From: Seison nebaliae
Lineage: Eukaryota > Rotifera > Pararotatoria > Seisonacea > Seisonidae
Direction of reading: 5' to 3'
Length of the DNA stretch: 64,000 nt
Assembly (NCBI GenBank): GCA_023231475.1
Contig: JALJEE010002622.1
Coordinates: 23,813-87,812, forward strand
Position numbers and translations under genes: made by a program
Notes under the pieces: model-generated
Told to the model about the DNA's origin: nothing
Databases searched by the model: none
What the model saw: only the letters and a program-made list of their open reading frames with translations
Shown: one piece after another, positions 24,589 to 35,824 of the stretch
How positions within the stretch are numbered: the stretch's first letter is position 1
How the letters are laid out: every line of letters begins with the position of its first letter

Positions 24589-25346
24589 ATTTGACAGTTA
24601 GTAAGGTCCATCGAGATTATGCATTAGCCTTACGAGGAAACAAACCATTTGGGACACATTATCAACCTTATCTCCACTATCCACAACATCATTTACATCC
24701 GACTCAACATCTTCATCGTCTACCGGATTATAAAGATATCGGGAAGAGTCATTCCGTTTTCGCTCCAAGACACAATTTACATCCTCATCACTTTCAACAA
24801 CAACAACAACAACAACAATGTTATCCTCATCAGGAACAAGCACTTTATCAACAACAACAACAACAACAACAACAACAGTATAAATTGAATAATGAGAATG
24901 TTTCATCGTTGTATTTGTCGTCGAATCATTATCAAGAATTGGTTGATTTGCCAAAAGTGAATTTAGGAGCGGAACAATTATCACATAAGCCAAACAGGGA
25001 ACTACTAGTCAATCAGTTAGTGGATGAGAATATCAAATATTTTCAGCCAACGACTAATGTATCATCGTCGCCGTTAACGCGGCCCCAATTGACGAGAGGG
25101 CGAACATTCAATTTTGACACGGAGAATTGGGCGGCTGGCCATTTGACAAATCCAATAATTCCCCAAACCACTCTCGGTCATTCCAACAACAATAAAGAGA
25201 ATTCTATCGGAATTATTAATGTTTCTTCAAATAACTCGAATCACTTATCTAAATCCATTGACATATCATACATCGAAGCACAAACTAATCATTCACCTAC
25301 CTATCATTCTCATCAGACATTGAACGATATCAAATTAGTTATATCC

Positions 25347-25404
<58 letters not shown>

Positions 25405-26471
25405 TTCAAAATCTAATCAGTAATCGAATAGTTGAAGGGAATGGAAAGAATGATGAAGATGTAGATGGAGAATGGGAGAAAAATAATAAACGGAAAAAGA
25501 AAACAAATGAACGAAGCATAAAGTTACGTTCGCCATTTCCTCAAAATTTTAAACGTCAGAAAGTTAACGAAGAGAAGAACGGTGAAGAGTTATCATTCGA
25601 TTCATATGGTCATTCACATTACAATCGACTCTATTCGCCGTCTAGTGAGAGGCATCAGAATCCTAATTATTCATTATTATCATTGAAAACTTTCAAATCG
25701 ACGACTGCAACAAACAATCCCTCAAATACATCATCCGTCTCATCGAAGAAGTTAGCGGCAGGTGGTACATCCTTCCTCCACCTCCTTCAACTTCCCTTTC
25801 ATTTTCTCCGAAAGAAGAATTCTTCAAACCGTCACACTCACCATCAACTTCCTGAAACGAGTCAGAACATCACCCAACAACAACAACAACAACCAGAAGA
25901 TCATGACAGAGATTTATATGATAAAGATTTGTTGAATCGAACTGAATCGTCGAAGGTAAATCGGAGAGGTAGTCAATCCGTTTCCCTATCGAATCATTCA
26001 TGTGATAAAGTGATAAATCAAATTTCGACACAACCCACTATTGGAGAAGAAACTCCGGAGAACAATTGTACATCATCTCCGAACTCGACTCATTTGCGAA
26101 GTGAAGAAGAGAATCATCGTGAAAATCAGGAAATTTCTCATAAATCAATATCGGATATTAATCAGTCATTACACAACTCAACTAAACAGATTATTATGCC
26201 GCTCTTATCTCTCCGTAACTCATCGGCAGCAATGAATTACGCAGCATCAGGCGATGCCGCTAAAAACCTGATTTCCGTTGGCGCCGGTGGCGCTCTCATG
26301 GGTGCAACCGTCATAGGTAGTGGTGTCAATTATCGATTTTTCAATGCTCGTCGTGGGAAATATAATCCGAATTTTTATTTCAATCGATATATCAATCGAC
26401 AACGACGACAAAAGAAATCGAATCGTCGTCGTTCCTCTCAAACGAACGATTCAACAACAAACAACAACAAC

Positions 26472-26503
<32 letters not shown>

Positions 26504-27482
26504 TAATAATAGTCGTTTATCAATAAGTAATCATCAATCGAAATTAAATATTTATGATGATGGTGAAAGGAAACCATCATCGACGACAATTCAAATCGAA
26601 TCACAATCCAAATCGTCGACGAAGGAAATTTTTATGGGAATTCTCTTCATATTGGCCGGTCTCTCTCTACTCATAACGGGCATCGTCGTCATTCGAATGA
26701 GTTCGCGTCATTCTGTGTATTGTGTGGGTGAAAATCCGTCACAAACGACGATGTCGACGATTAAATCGGAAGGGGGAGAATCGGTGGATGATGATGAATC
26801 GAATCCATCCGTTATTCTCACTATCACCACTAACGTTACCACGTCGATGATAGGAGAGGGAGATGAAAAAATGGAAAAATTTATTTTTGGACTTCCTTTA
26901 TGTTCGTCACCTGTTCGAGTTCTCTCTCTCATATTTATCGTGTGTGGAATTCTCATGTTATTCATTGGCATCACTCTCACTTGGTACACGACAAAATGCT
27001 CAAATGTGTCGAATGGAACTCTCCTCTCTTCGCCGCATCTTCTCATTTCGCCCGTCTCTCAACAACATCTCACGATGGATCAGAAGAATGTGAACATAAC
27101 GTCATCATATCTCTCATTGGAACCGGTGTCATCAAATCGAATACGAGCTGGAAATGTGACTACACACCAACAACGTAAATCGGTCGACGTCATTCATAAT
27201 CATATTCAATCGATCGACTCTCAATTAGAGGAATCGAATAACGATTTTCAACCGAACGATGATCATTATATTCTCACTTCTAATCAATCTTTATCATCAA
27301 ATCGTCATCATTCGATCGCCACCAATCACAGGAATAGCAAAGAGGAAGATCTCATCAAACACATCGATAATCAACTCACACCGATGCAATGTGAATCGGA
27401 GAACGAGGAGGCCATCATGACCGGTACATCGAGTTGCACTCATTTCACACAACATCAAAAAACGAATTCGATATCAGAATGA
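24589..27482 (+). CDS. Two-TM low-complexity membrane protein, last exon (at least 963 codons)
   Basis: The frame opens just after an acceptor-like TTGCGTAG at 24588 and runs to TGA at 27480-27482. The first residues (LTVSKVHRDYALALRGNKPF) look like the inside of a conserved domain, so the true start is in an upstream exon. Disordered regions carry His/Pro-rich sequence, CAA-coded Gln runs and a run of about twenty Asn coded by AAT (25349-25403). A Gly/Ala-rich hydrophobic segment lies near residues 557-580. Two clear TM helices follow at about 680-701 (GILFILAGLSLLITGIVVI) and 776-798 (LSLIFIVCGILMLFIGITL). The loop between them has two Cys and N-glycosylation sites (NVT), then a long Ser/Asn-rich tail. 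The layout resembles TMEM200-type proteins, but I cannot show homology. Confidence 0.7.
25349..25403 (+). repeat. Coding (AAT)n tract
   Basis: Nearly pure AAT codons give about twenty Asn in the two-TM protein. The lack of AAC suggests recent slippage and probably length polymorphism. Confidence 0.9.
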
Positions 27483-27850
27483 AAAATTATTTATGGAAAT
27501 TTCAAAAATTATATGGAAAAATTTGTGGAAAATTTAAAATGAAGATTTCTCTTTCGGAAACATTCCCCTTATAGATTTGAAGGAAAAAAAAGACACTTTA
27601 TATCCTCTCTACACCATATAAACGATGAAAAATATGAGACGAATAAAAATTTTAGTTTTATTCATTTAAATTTTTGAATTATCCGAGAAATACCTCTCTC
27701 TCAACATTTTCTTTCAGAGAACAATTTCTCTCTTCATTTTCCATTTCCAATTTTAATTGATTGGAAGAAAAACGGAAAATTTCCGTCATTTCACACTCCA
27801 CCCCAAAAAGTAAAAGTTTACTAACATATCAATTGAGCTGCTGTATTTAC

Positions 27851-28238
27851 CAAAAACATTCTTCCACTGCGGGAAGAAGATTTCACAATAAAATGATTTT
27901 CTCTTAAAAGTTTTTAACTGTCTGGTCGAGTTCGTTTGACTTCGGTGGGACGATTGGCCACAACTGAAATATTTCACCATTGAGAATTTTGGAGGAAAAA
28001 ATGAAAAATTTAAATAACATCGAACGATGATAAGAGAATCACTGCTGATTTGTAATTGTCTCATCGTCTTTCTCATATCCTTCACATGCATGTCATTTAC
28101 CATCAGTTTGAGATTGGACGCGGGAATTTGGAGTTGATGTCGAATGAGATCAACAACCTCACCGAAGAGAGTCTGATGATCAATTTCGATGGTACCCGAT
28201 TCCTGCCTATCCTCATAATAATAATTCACGTTGAACAT
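27851..28238 (-). CDS. Ubiquitin-like (UBL) domain gene or 5' exons of DDI1
   Basis: The first exon (28021-28238) starts at ATG 28238 and encodes a complete beta-grasp UBL of about 73 residues: MFNVNYYYEDRQ, TLFGEVVDLIRHQLQIP, LKLMVNDMHVKD, LQISSDSLIIVR. Splicing at GTTATT to TTTCAG (55-nt intron) joins R-L-WPIVPPKSNELDQT (27919-27965). If the next donor (GTTAAA at 27918) is not used, the frame ends in TAA at 27904, giving about 93 aa. If it is used, a 16-nt micro-exon at 27851-27866, with acceptor CTTCCCGCAG and donor GTAAAT, continues it. The D-S-L-I-I-V-R strand resembles the Ddi1 UBL (yeast DDLLLIR). The DDI1 protease exons lie 17.5 kb further along the same strand without an N-terminus. 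A stand-alone UBL protein is the alternative. The gene converges on the two-TM gene. Confidence 0.55.
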
Positions 28239-31200
28239 TTCTCTTTCTCTTCCTGTTTAATTCTCTTGTCTGAAGTAGTTCCAAATTAAAAATAGAAAAG
28301 TGTATGGAATAACCTCAATTTCAATTTCATATATTCAATTTGTCTTTTACTTGTGAGTTCGCTAAGCTTAAGGAATAAACGAGTTTCGCACCGTTTCACA
28401 CAGTCTCTTGAGTGATGACTCGTTGATCTTGTTGCTGGCCAAATCTCTGGCTGCTCATCGGTACAATAAGTACAAAATAAATCCTGATAATATGATCATT
28501 AGTCCGTCATTGACGTTTTGATGAACACGAAATTTATCAACCGAAAACTAATTGAAGAAGTCAACTAAAATCCCTTCAACATTCAGCCAATACCAATTTT
28601 TCTACCTTAGAATTAATCTGTGCATTCAATTTGCACCAAAAGTGCATCATTTTAATAATTTCCTTATAGTGTCACAATTTTACCCCCAAATATTACCATT
28701 CGTGCTGAAAAATACAAATCATTCTTAAGTTGGTAGTAAGTGGTAGTTGAAGATAAAGTATTTCCAACATTAAAATCAATATTTAAATTTTTAAATTCGA
28801 AACTTATAATATACCACAATTAATTTATATGAGCTGTTGTTTTTGAGAGGTATTATAACCATATTAACCATGATTTTTGAATAGGAATCATATGAAAATC
28901 ATCGAATTTATCGAATGGAAAAAACAGTCTTTTGAGAGTGTACACTTTGAATGACATAATAGTTTATCTCCATATAATTAATGTCTTTTACATCTGAATT
29001 TCCAGGCAATCTGAATTACTGGAATCTTCATCTATATGTTGATCGATAAACATTCTCACCAAATAAGCACCACAGTCTTTTAAACGTTTCTTAACCTAAT
29101 TCGTCGAACTTGAAATTTTTAATTGAGATATCCATTATGAAGAATCTTACAAGAATTGTTAGTTGTGGAATGGCTATTCTCTATTTGTCTTGTTGTAATG
29201 TTGTGAGTTGTGAGATGTTTATGAATGAGACTAAGGTCGGTGGACGTGTTAAAGCAATCGACAACCATTCATATCACAAAGAGAATCCCTTATTACCAAC
29301 CAATAATGGTTTGCGAATCGTAATTTTTTTCCTTTTTCCGTCAATAATTGACTTGTTTCTATTGTTGATTGATGACCTTCTTCTTACAATTAGTTACAAT
29401 GTTTTTATTGTTCTTGATTGGATTGGATCTTAAAAATTCCAAGTTGTAGGATAAGCAATTAATGCGGATATTTTTATACTATACTTTTTCACTAGTTTTT
29501 AATAATAATTTTCACACACTCTACTTCTTTATTTCCTCAACACAAGGTGAACATTTTTTGGAAATTTTCTTCTAACAGTTGATGGAAATGAATGTTTAGT
29601 TCCTTTTAAAATAGTAACAAACTTCTCCAATACTGATAATTGGATATTATATTGTTTTACTAACTTGTGAGCTGAGAAAAATTGCGACAACTTCATACCC
29701 GTTTTCATTTATTGTTAAGCTAACGAATTTACATTCCTTATTTGCGATGTCCTCTTTTCATTTTGTTATCATCCAGTTCCAAAATTTTTTCAATTTCCAA
29801 TGCGACTGGATTCCAGTCGCATTATCCGTTCCAAAATTTGGGATAATGCATTTATCATTGAAACAGTGTCCAATGAAAGTGATGAAACCGGTTAAAGTTA
29901 TTCAATTTCTCCGCTGGACAAAACACATGGTCCCTCGCCCTTCGGATCTTTTCTTGGCCTGATAAAACTGTTTGTCTTACAATAATTTAAGTTACATTTC
30001 AATAATTTTAATATCTCTTTGTCCCGAGGGAATTCTGAATAATAAACAAACAAAAATAATAATAAGTAATTTAATTGATGAATCGGAAAGAAGAATGTTG
30101 AACAATTTATTAGAAAACAAAGTTAAGTTAAATGTTCAATAATATCAATTTCTATTTTCCAGGAAGGTTCATTCCGGTATTTTTCCTTTCTCTCTTTCAG
30201 CACTTTCCATTGTGCACTAGCAATGATGTTTCACATAAATGTTCACTAATTCTTTACTCACAAACCATTGTAAGAAATTCTTAGTTTTGGTTCTTTCAAT
30301 TTAAACCATTTTAACATGAGTTCATTTTCTTGAAAATAAATTTTATAAGTTAACAAGTTGTTTGGAGAATTGTTTATATTTATTCGGAATCTGCCTTAAT
30401 TTTACTCTACTTTTAATTCTCAAAGAACATTGTTAATTAAAATGTTTTTAAATTTTTGAAAGTTTCATTGGTGATAAACAGACTTAAAATAAAGTAGATG
30501 GAAGAGTCGATTGAAAGTTTTGTTGAATAAATTTGAATTTTGAAAGAAACATCCGAAAAAAGAAAAATTCTCAAGAAAGATGTTAAAAATCGTTCGCTGA
30601 GAAATGGGAGTAGAAGTTGATAGAAGGAATGGAAAAAAAAAAGAAACAATTGGTTTATCGAATGGAAATATCATTTTTCATGTTATAATAAAATGTATAA
30701 TAATCACATGAACATTTGTGTTTGGAAGTATTTATCGTCACTATAACCATTTAGATCGATTTAGACAGATCTATTGATGTCTATGTGTATTCGGTCGTTT
30801 CTGTTCGTCCTACTCGTCTGTCTCTCTACTTCGCATGATGATTATGAGTTGTGTGTTGGGGAGAAGTTTAGAGAAACGAAGTACTATTAGCAGTAGATGT
30901 ATATTAGTTGAAGTGTTTCATTTTCCTTCATATGTGTTTGTCGAATATGATATGGAATGAATAAACAATACATTGACGAAAATTCCCTTATTGTTTGAAA
31001 AGAACAATTTGATTGAAATGTGAAACTGACACATCGTTCAATTATCGAATTATGATGAACACATTGCAATTATTTTCCTAAACAATCGCTCTTTCTTTAT
31101 TTAATACACATGCTAAAACGGCGAATGTTCTCGACGAATGATCAATGTAATACGAATTCTTATTATTCATATTCTTATCGATCGCTAATTGTACGAAATA

Positions 31201-31750
31201 TTCTCTTTCAACCTCGACGTTTATTAAGTCCTTCTTTTTACACTTCTTTCTCTGCCACTGCGGGGCCATTAATTCTTTTTTCAAATACTATTCTCTCACT
31301 CAATTTTTCGAACAGAAATTAAAGAAGTTTCCTAATTTTCTTCATCCGTTATCATATCTCCCAACAGTCTCAATCGTCCAAATTCTTAATAAACATTCCG
31401 TTTTTTCCACTATCCATAAAAATAGGATTTTTTCCTCATTCACGAAAAACCGCATCCACTCCATAATCAAAAATTATTGTGATTGTTCAGTTGAAAATTG
31501 ATTTTTTCGGTCTCGAGAATTTGATAATTTCTTATGATAAAACTATTTCTCACATTTGGTCGTCAATTATCTCCAACCGATATCGTTTGATTGAATTGTC
31601 CGGAACCATCCGGATCCAACAAGTGGAAATAGAAACCATTTCTAACGAGAAAGTAATTACTTTCTCGTTTAGATTTTTCTACTTTAGATTATAGTTAATT
31701 TTATGATGGATTTTACGAATTAATTACAGGTTATTTTTTCCGTCTATATA
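28239..31750. other. Gene-poor DNA, one possible secreted-peptide exon
   Basis: Start of the long gene-poor region. Apart from the possible signal-peptide exon at 29137 and a small palindrome at 29799-29823 I see nothing that looks like a gene or RNA. Confidence 0.4.
29137..29308 (+). other. Possible first exon of a secreted peptide
   Basis: ATG at 29137 opens MKNLTRIVSCGMAILYLSCC, which has the basic-hydrophobic shape of a signal peptide with a possible cut after VVSC. About 30 polar residues with an N-glycosylation site (NET) follow, then a donor-like GTTTGC at 29309. No downstream exon is identified and the peptide is not recognised. Confidence 0.25.
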
Positions 31751-31765
31751 CAATTTTCTAAAACT

Positions 31766-32665
31766 TGAATGATGGTGATTTCCTCACCCAGAAAACACGT
31801 ATTATCTTCATCTCTCCTTCCATTATGGAAAGTTGCTCATTTTATTGCAAAAAGAACATTCTGTTTTAATAGTAGTTTCCTCAGTTCTCGTACCAGTTAT
31901 GAAAACGGAAACTAAAAACTTCAAGAAATTGATATTTCCAATTTGAAAAAACTAAGAAAAAGCTTTTAAAAAATAAAATTCCGATCACTAAAAAGTGATC
32001 TCCAGTCAATTTAACTTTTCTAAGTCTTTCATTCCATCAGTCATTGATTTTTGATTTTCACTAATAATTTGTAAAAAAATCAGTTTCAAATTCATCCTTG
32101 ATGATCATGTTGGCTGACGTTGCAATAGTACGAAATAGTTTACAAAAGTTTGACATTCGGAAATCTTCATCTTGAAACAGAGTTTGTTTTATAAGTTTGT
32201 TGAGTAGCTGGCCGTTTCCTCACCCCCAATATAAAATTTTGGAAAATTAGCTGTAAAACCGTCATTTCCTCACCCACTTTTTCCATAATGGACTTTTCCT
32301 CATCCTATTGTTAACTAATTGGAATTTTCTTCACTAAATGGTCAACGAATGAAGAATGGTCTATGGTGTTATGAATATATATTTTAATGTTCTTTAATAC
32401 TTTAATCGAAATATAGAATCTCGGTGAGTTCGCCACTCTATTTTTTGCCTTCAAGTTTTATTCAAAACGGTAGTTTTGCCACCATATTCTTGAAATTTTT
32501 GACAAAAATCTTGATTTCGGTGATTTCGCCACTATATCTTCGTTTCTCTGTTTTGTTGTCTTACAAATTTTTTTTGTTGTTAGCCGTTGTGGGAAGATTC
32601 TTCCGTAAATTCCTTAACTCTTCTTCTTCATAATTTGGGAAATGATTGTGTTCGCCATTTTCCTT
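31766..32665. repeat. Dispersed degenerate TTTCxxCAC repeat cluster
   Basis: Short related words recur: GGTGATTTCCTCACCC (about 31770), GTTTCCTCACCCCC (32214), CATTTCCTCACCCAC (32264), ACTTTTCCTCATCC (32291), GGTGAGTTCGCCACT (32421), GTAGTTTTGCCACC (32470), GGTGATTTCGCCACT (32519) and GTGTTCGCCAT (32649). Spacing is irregular, 30-130 bp. The same words build the arms of the fold-back element at 53 kb, so this is probably an old relative of it. Confidence 0.4.
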
Positions 32666-33050
32666 CACAACAACTTTACCATTTGTTATGATTTTACACT
32701 TACAATGTTTTTAATTTTACGTACATACTCATGTTACTTTTGTCTCATTCTTCCAAATGTGCCAAAGCCTGAAACTATAATTCTTCCACAGGGCACACCG
32801 CTTTCCTTTTTCGGTGGTTGTTTCGGTAAATTCCATCATCATGTTAATAAAGTTTTTGTAGAAATTTCTTAATATTTCAGACCGAAAAACAACATTTTGT
32901 TTTGGTTATACGGGAAATCTCGTATTTATATTATGTTAATTACTTTAATTTATGCGTGATTTATTATAATCAACATTATGTATAAGATAATTGTTGAATA
33001 TTCTTGAACACTTCCTAAAAACAGTCTCAGAATTGTCTGTCTCACAAATT

Positions 33051-33719
33051 GATTCTAGGATGATTCCCCCATTAGAAAATTACCCACAAAAATTTTAAAA
33101 AATTCCAATTTTTGTTTATATGAATTATGTTAAAGAAAATTTTACCTTTTCTCCTTAGTCTGATTTATATACCTGATAAGTGATATTTAAATGTTTTCTT
33201 GTTTCACTGAACTCTTTAACAGAACCGAAAAAAATATTGTCCTAAAACACAAAAAAAAATTTTAAAATTGTAAGAAATATGACCTGGAATCTACAATATC
33301 CTCTTTATTACCTACCATTTTTGCTAAAATATTACGATTTTCAACAAGCAATTAATCATGTTATACTGAACCGATTTTAATATTTTTTTGTTTAAATCAT
33401 ATCTACTTACTCTAGAGAACCCAAAAGTATCATCAAAATTCAAATTTATAACTGCTAACTCTCAAGTGCATTGACTTAAAGTTATCAAAAAGAGAGAGAA
33501 AATTTTTTCACTAATTGAGTTTACTTTTTTTGAAAAATCTATAATTAATACCAATCTATTTTCACTTATTTATAGCACATTCGAAAGAGCATGAATTGCT
33601 CTTTTTAAAAATATTAAATTTTTTGTGGTTAAGAAAAAAATTCATTGAAATAAAGGACAATAAAAAATTTTTTAAAATTTTTGTGGGGAATTTTCCAATG
33701 GGGGAATCATCCTAGAATC
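33051..33719. mobile_element. MITE-like element with about 55-bp terminal inverted repeats
   Basis: The left end starts GATTCTAGGATGATTCCCCC and continues through a GAAAATT-CCCACAAAAATTTT stretch. The right end (to 33719) is its reverse complement with very few mismatches over about 55 bp. The interior is AT-rich and has no ORF of note, so it is a non-autonomous DNA-transposon-like insert of about 669 bp. I see no obvious target-site duplication in the immediate flanks, so the family is unknown. Confidence 0.75.
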
Positions 33720-34471
33720 TCCCAAATTTTTCATATCCAAGATCTGTAATATAATATTTTCTTTATTGGTATCGAAGAAGTTTTTCATTAAATAATCTTT
33801 CTTTTTTAATATTAAATTTTTTTAAATAATTCGATGCATAATATTAAATTACGATAATTTTTATCATTATAAAAGATCATTAAAGATCGGAAATTTCCGA
33901 TTAGTAGACAATTGTGTGAGGAAAAGTCCGCGATTCGTTTTGTTGTACTTTTAACTTACTTACTTTACAACGAGTTTCATTCAATCTTTGGCGTGAGGAA
34001 ATTTTCATAATAGGAGAGTTGGTGTGCGAAAGAATTAGGAATTTTACCGTTTTCCTGGTTTGAAGGAATGAGTATTTAGCTAGGTCGTTTAACAATGGTA
34101 GATAGGGAATGGTAGATGGTTCGAATAATTATCATTAATTGAGGAGAAGAATATTTATCCAGTTGAAAACACTAATGATCAGGTTCTAATAAGCTACATC
34201 GGAATATGTTGAACACATTATGTTGAGGAATTTTGTTGATATTGAGGAGGGGGAAGACATTGAAACTTTCTAATGTTTATTAAGACGTTTTTAATGATGT
34301 CTTATGTTCATGTATTTGTTATTCATTGTAAGGAAGATGGCTGACATTTTCTCTAACTTCTATTATTTACAATGTTGACTTTTCCATTAAAACAATAAGG
34401 AATAATCACTCGAGCACTTGACATTGTGAGCGTTTTTCGTCTTTCGAATGTTCGTCATCATTCTATGACCA

Positions 34472-34687
34472 TTACGGGGCGACCTCTTTCAAATGGATGT
34501 AGTGATATATTCCGATTGGAATCAATCCTTTTCTGACACGACGTCGAGTTTTCATAGAAAATATTATTTTATGACTCTTCCCCTCCACGAACAAACGGCT
34601 CGGACAAAACTGAACGAAGTTTTCAATTCTCAATTGGGAAGGTGAATTCGAATGAGATTCATATGAGATTCGTTCGATTCGAGACAT
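34472..34687 (-). other. Candidate coding exon (71-codon open frame)
   Basis: A minus-strand frame from ATG 34687 reads a basic, well-mixed peptide (LFVEGKSHKIIFSMKTRRR, GIYHYIHLKE) with codon choice like that of the clear genes. No family is recognised and no partner exon is proven. Confidence 0.2.
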
Positions 34688-35609
34688 TTTACTTATTAGT
34701 TAGCGATCACTTTCCCGTTAGTTCCATTAAATTTCAAATGAATTCATGATATGTCTAATGATTGTTTGGTGATTGAATGAGAAAGAGAGAAAGAGACAGA
34801 AATGTAGACAGAATTCCTTCATCCGATTTGTTTTCTCAACATCTAATTATATTTATAATGGCATATCAGCATGAAGTAGACTGATATGGAATCGCGGATT
34901 CTTATTAATTCCGTGAGTTTTATCATTTCGTCCGGAAAGGAATTCATCCAACCATTAGGCATTTCTGAAGCTCCAAAACTTCTCCCCAGAATTTTATAAT
35001 TCCACTTTAATTACTCGAAATTGGAGTATGTTCGGAAAACTATCGATAATTTTAATGTGTTTCCAAATCGCGATAATGAAAACATTATTATAGTTTATTA
35101 ATTTTCATTTTCTTACAAATTCTCAATTCATGTTAAATTAAAATTTTTGGAAGTTTTATTTATTAAATTTCCAATCTTTGGAATGTTTATTTGTTAAACT
35201 TCAAATTTTTCGAATTTTTATTTATTAAATTTGAAATTTTTAGAATTTTTTTTGAAGATTTATATTCGATTTCTAAAAAGGATGGGAAGGAGTGAATGAA
35301 TATCCGAATGAGGAATGAATTGGTTTCGTGAAGGGAGATTGTGCAGGAATTGAACCATGGAATGAATGTGACTGGGAGGGGAAGTCGAGTGGCACATGGT
35401 TCACTTACTAATGAAAGGGAATAGAGAAGATGTTGTTGGATGTATTGTCAACGAATTATGTTTGATTAGTGATGATTACTTTCTAACCACATGACAAGCA
35501 CAATTAGAATTGGAAATCGAATGCACATTTGATGAGAAGAATAGAGACTCAACCGACGTATATGCTGTGCGAAGTAAGTCCAATAATTCTTCAGGTTCTT
35601 CTAACTAAC

Positions 35610-35824
35610 AAAAATCACGAGGTAATCATCCGATAATATGATCGACATGCGATTATCACATGCATCATTGATCATTTTCAAGTGTATCGATGTTCCTGTT
35701 TCATCATTCTCCCTTGAGTTTGGGTGGAAGACGATGTCGAATAGCGACCGACCCAAACGAATTCCCAAGAAGAGAATTATGTTTCCTTCCAAGATTGGTA
35801 GTCGAATGTGAGTGAAATAGTTGG
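35610..35824 (-). other. Candidate coding exon, faint galectin-like pattern
   Basis: The acceptor (TCTCCCCCCAG) and donor (GTTAGT) flank a 215-nt open frame reading NYFTHIRLPILEGN, LFLGIRLGRSLFDIVFHPNS, then ILSDDYLVIF. The F-x-I-x-L...DIxFHxNxR spacing is reminiscent of a galectin carbohydrate-recognition strand pair, but the WGxE core is not seen. The next segment, after a possible 49-nt intron ending TTCGCACAG, reads HIRRLSLYSSHQMCI, where galectins have their last strand. This could be a divergent galectin-like exon or a decayed one. Confidence 0.25.

Noticed and set aside
24598-24993. 131-codon minus-strand ORF with Val runs
   Set aside because: Antisense of CAA repeats in the two-TM gene.
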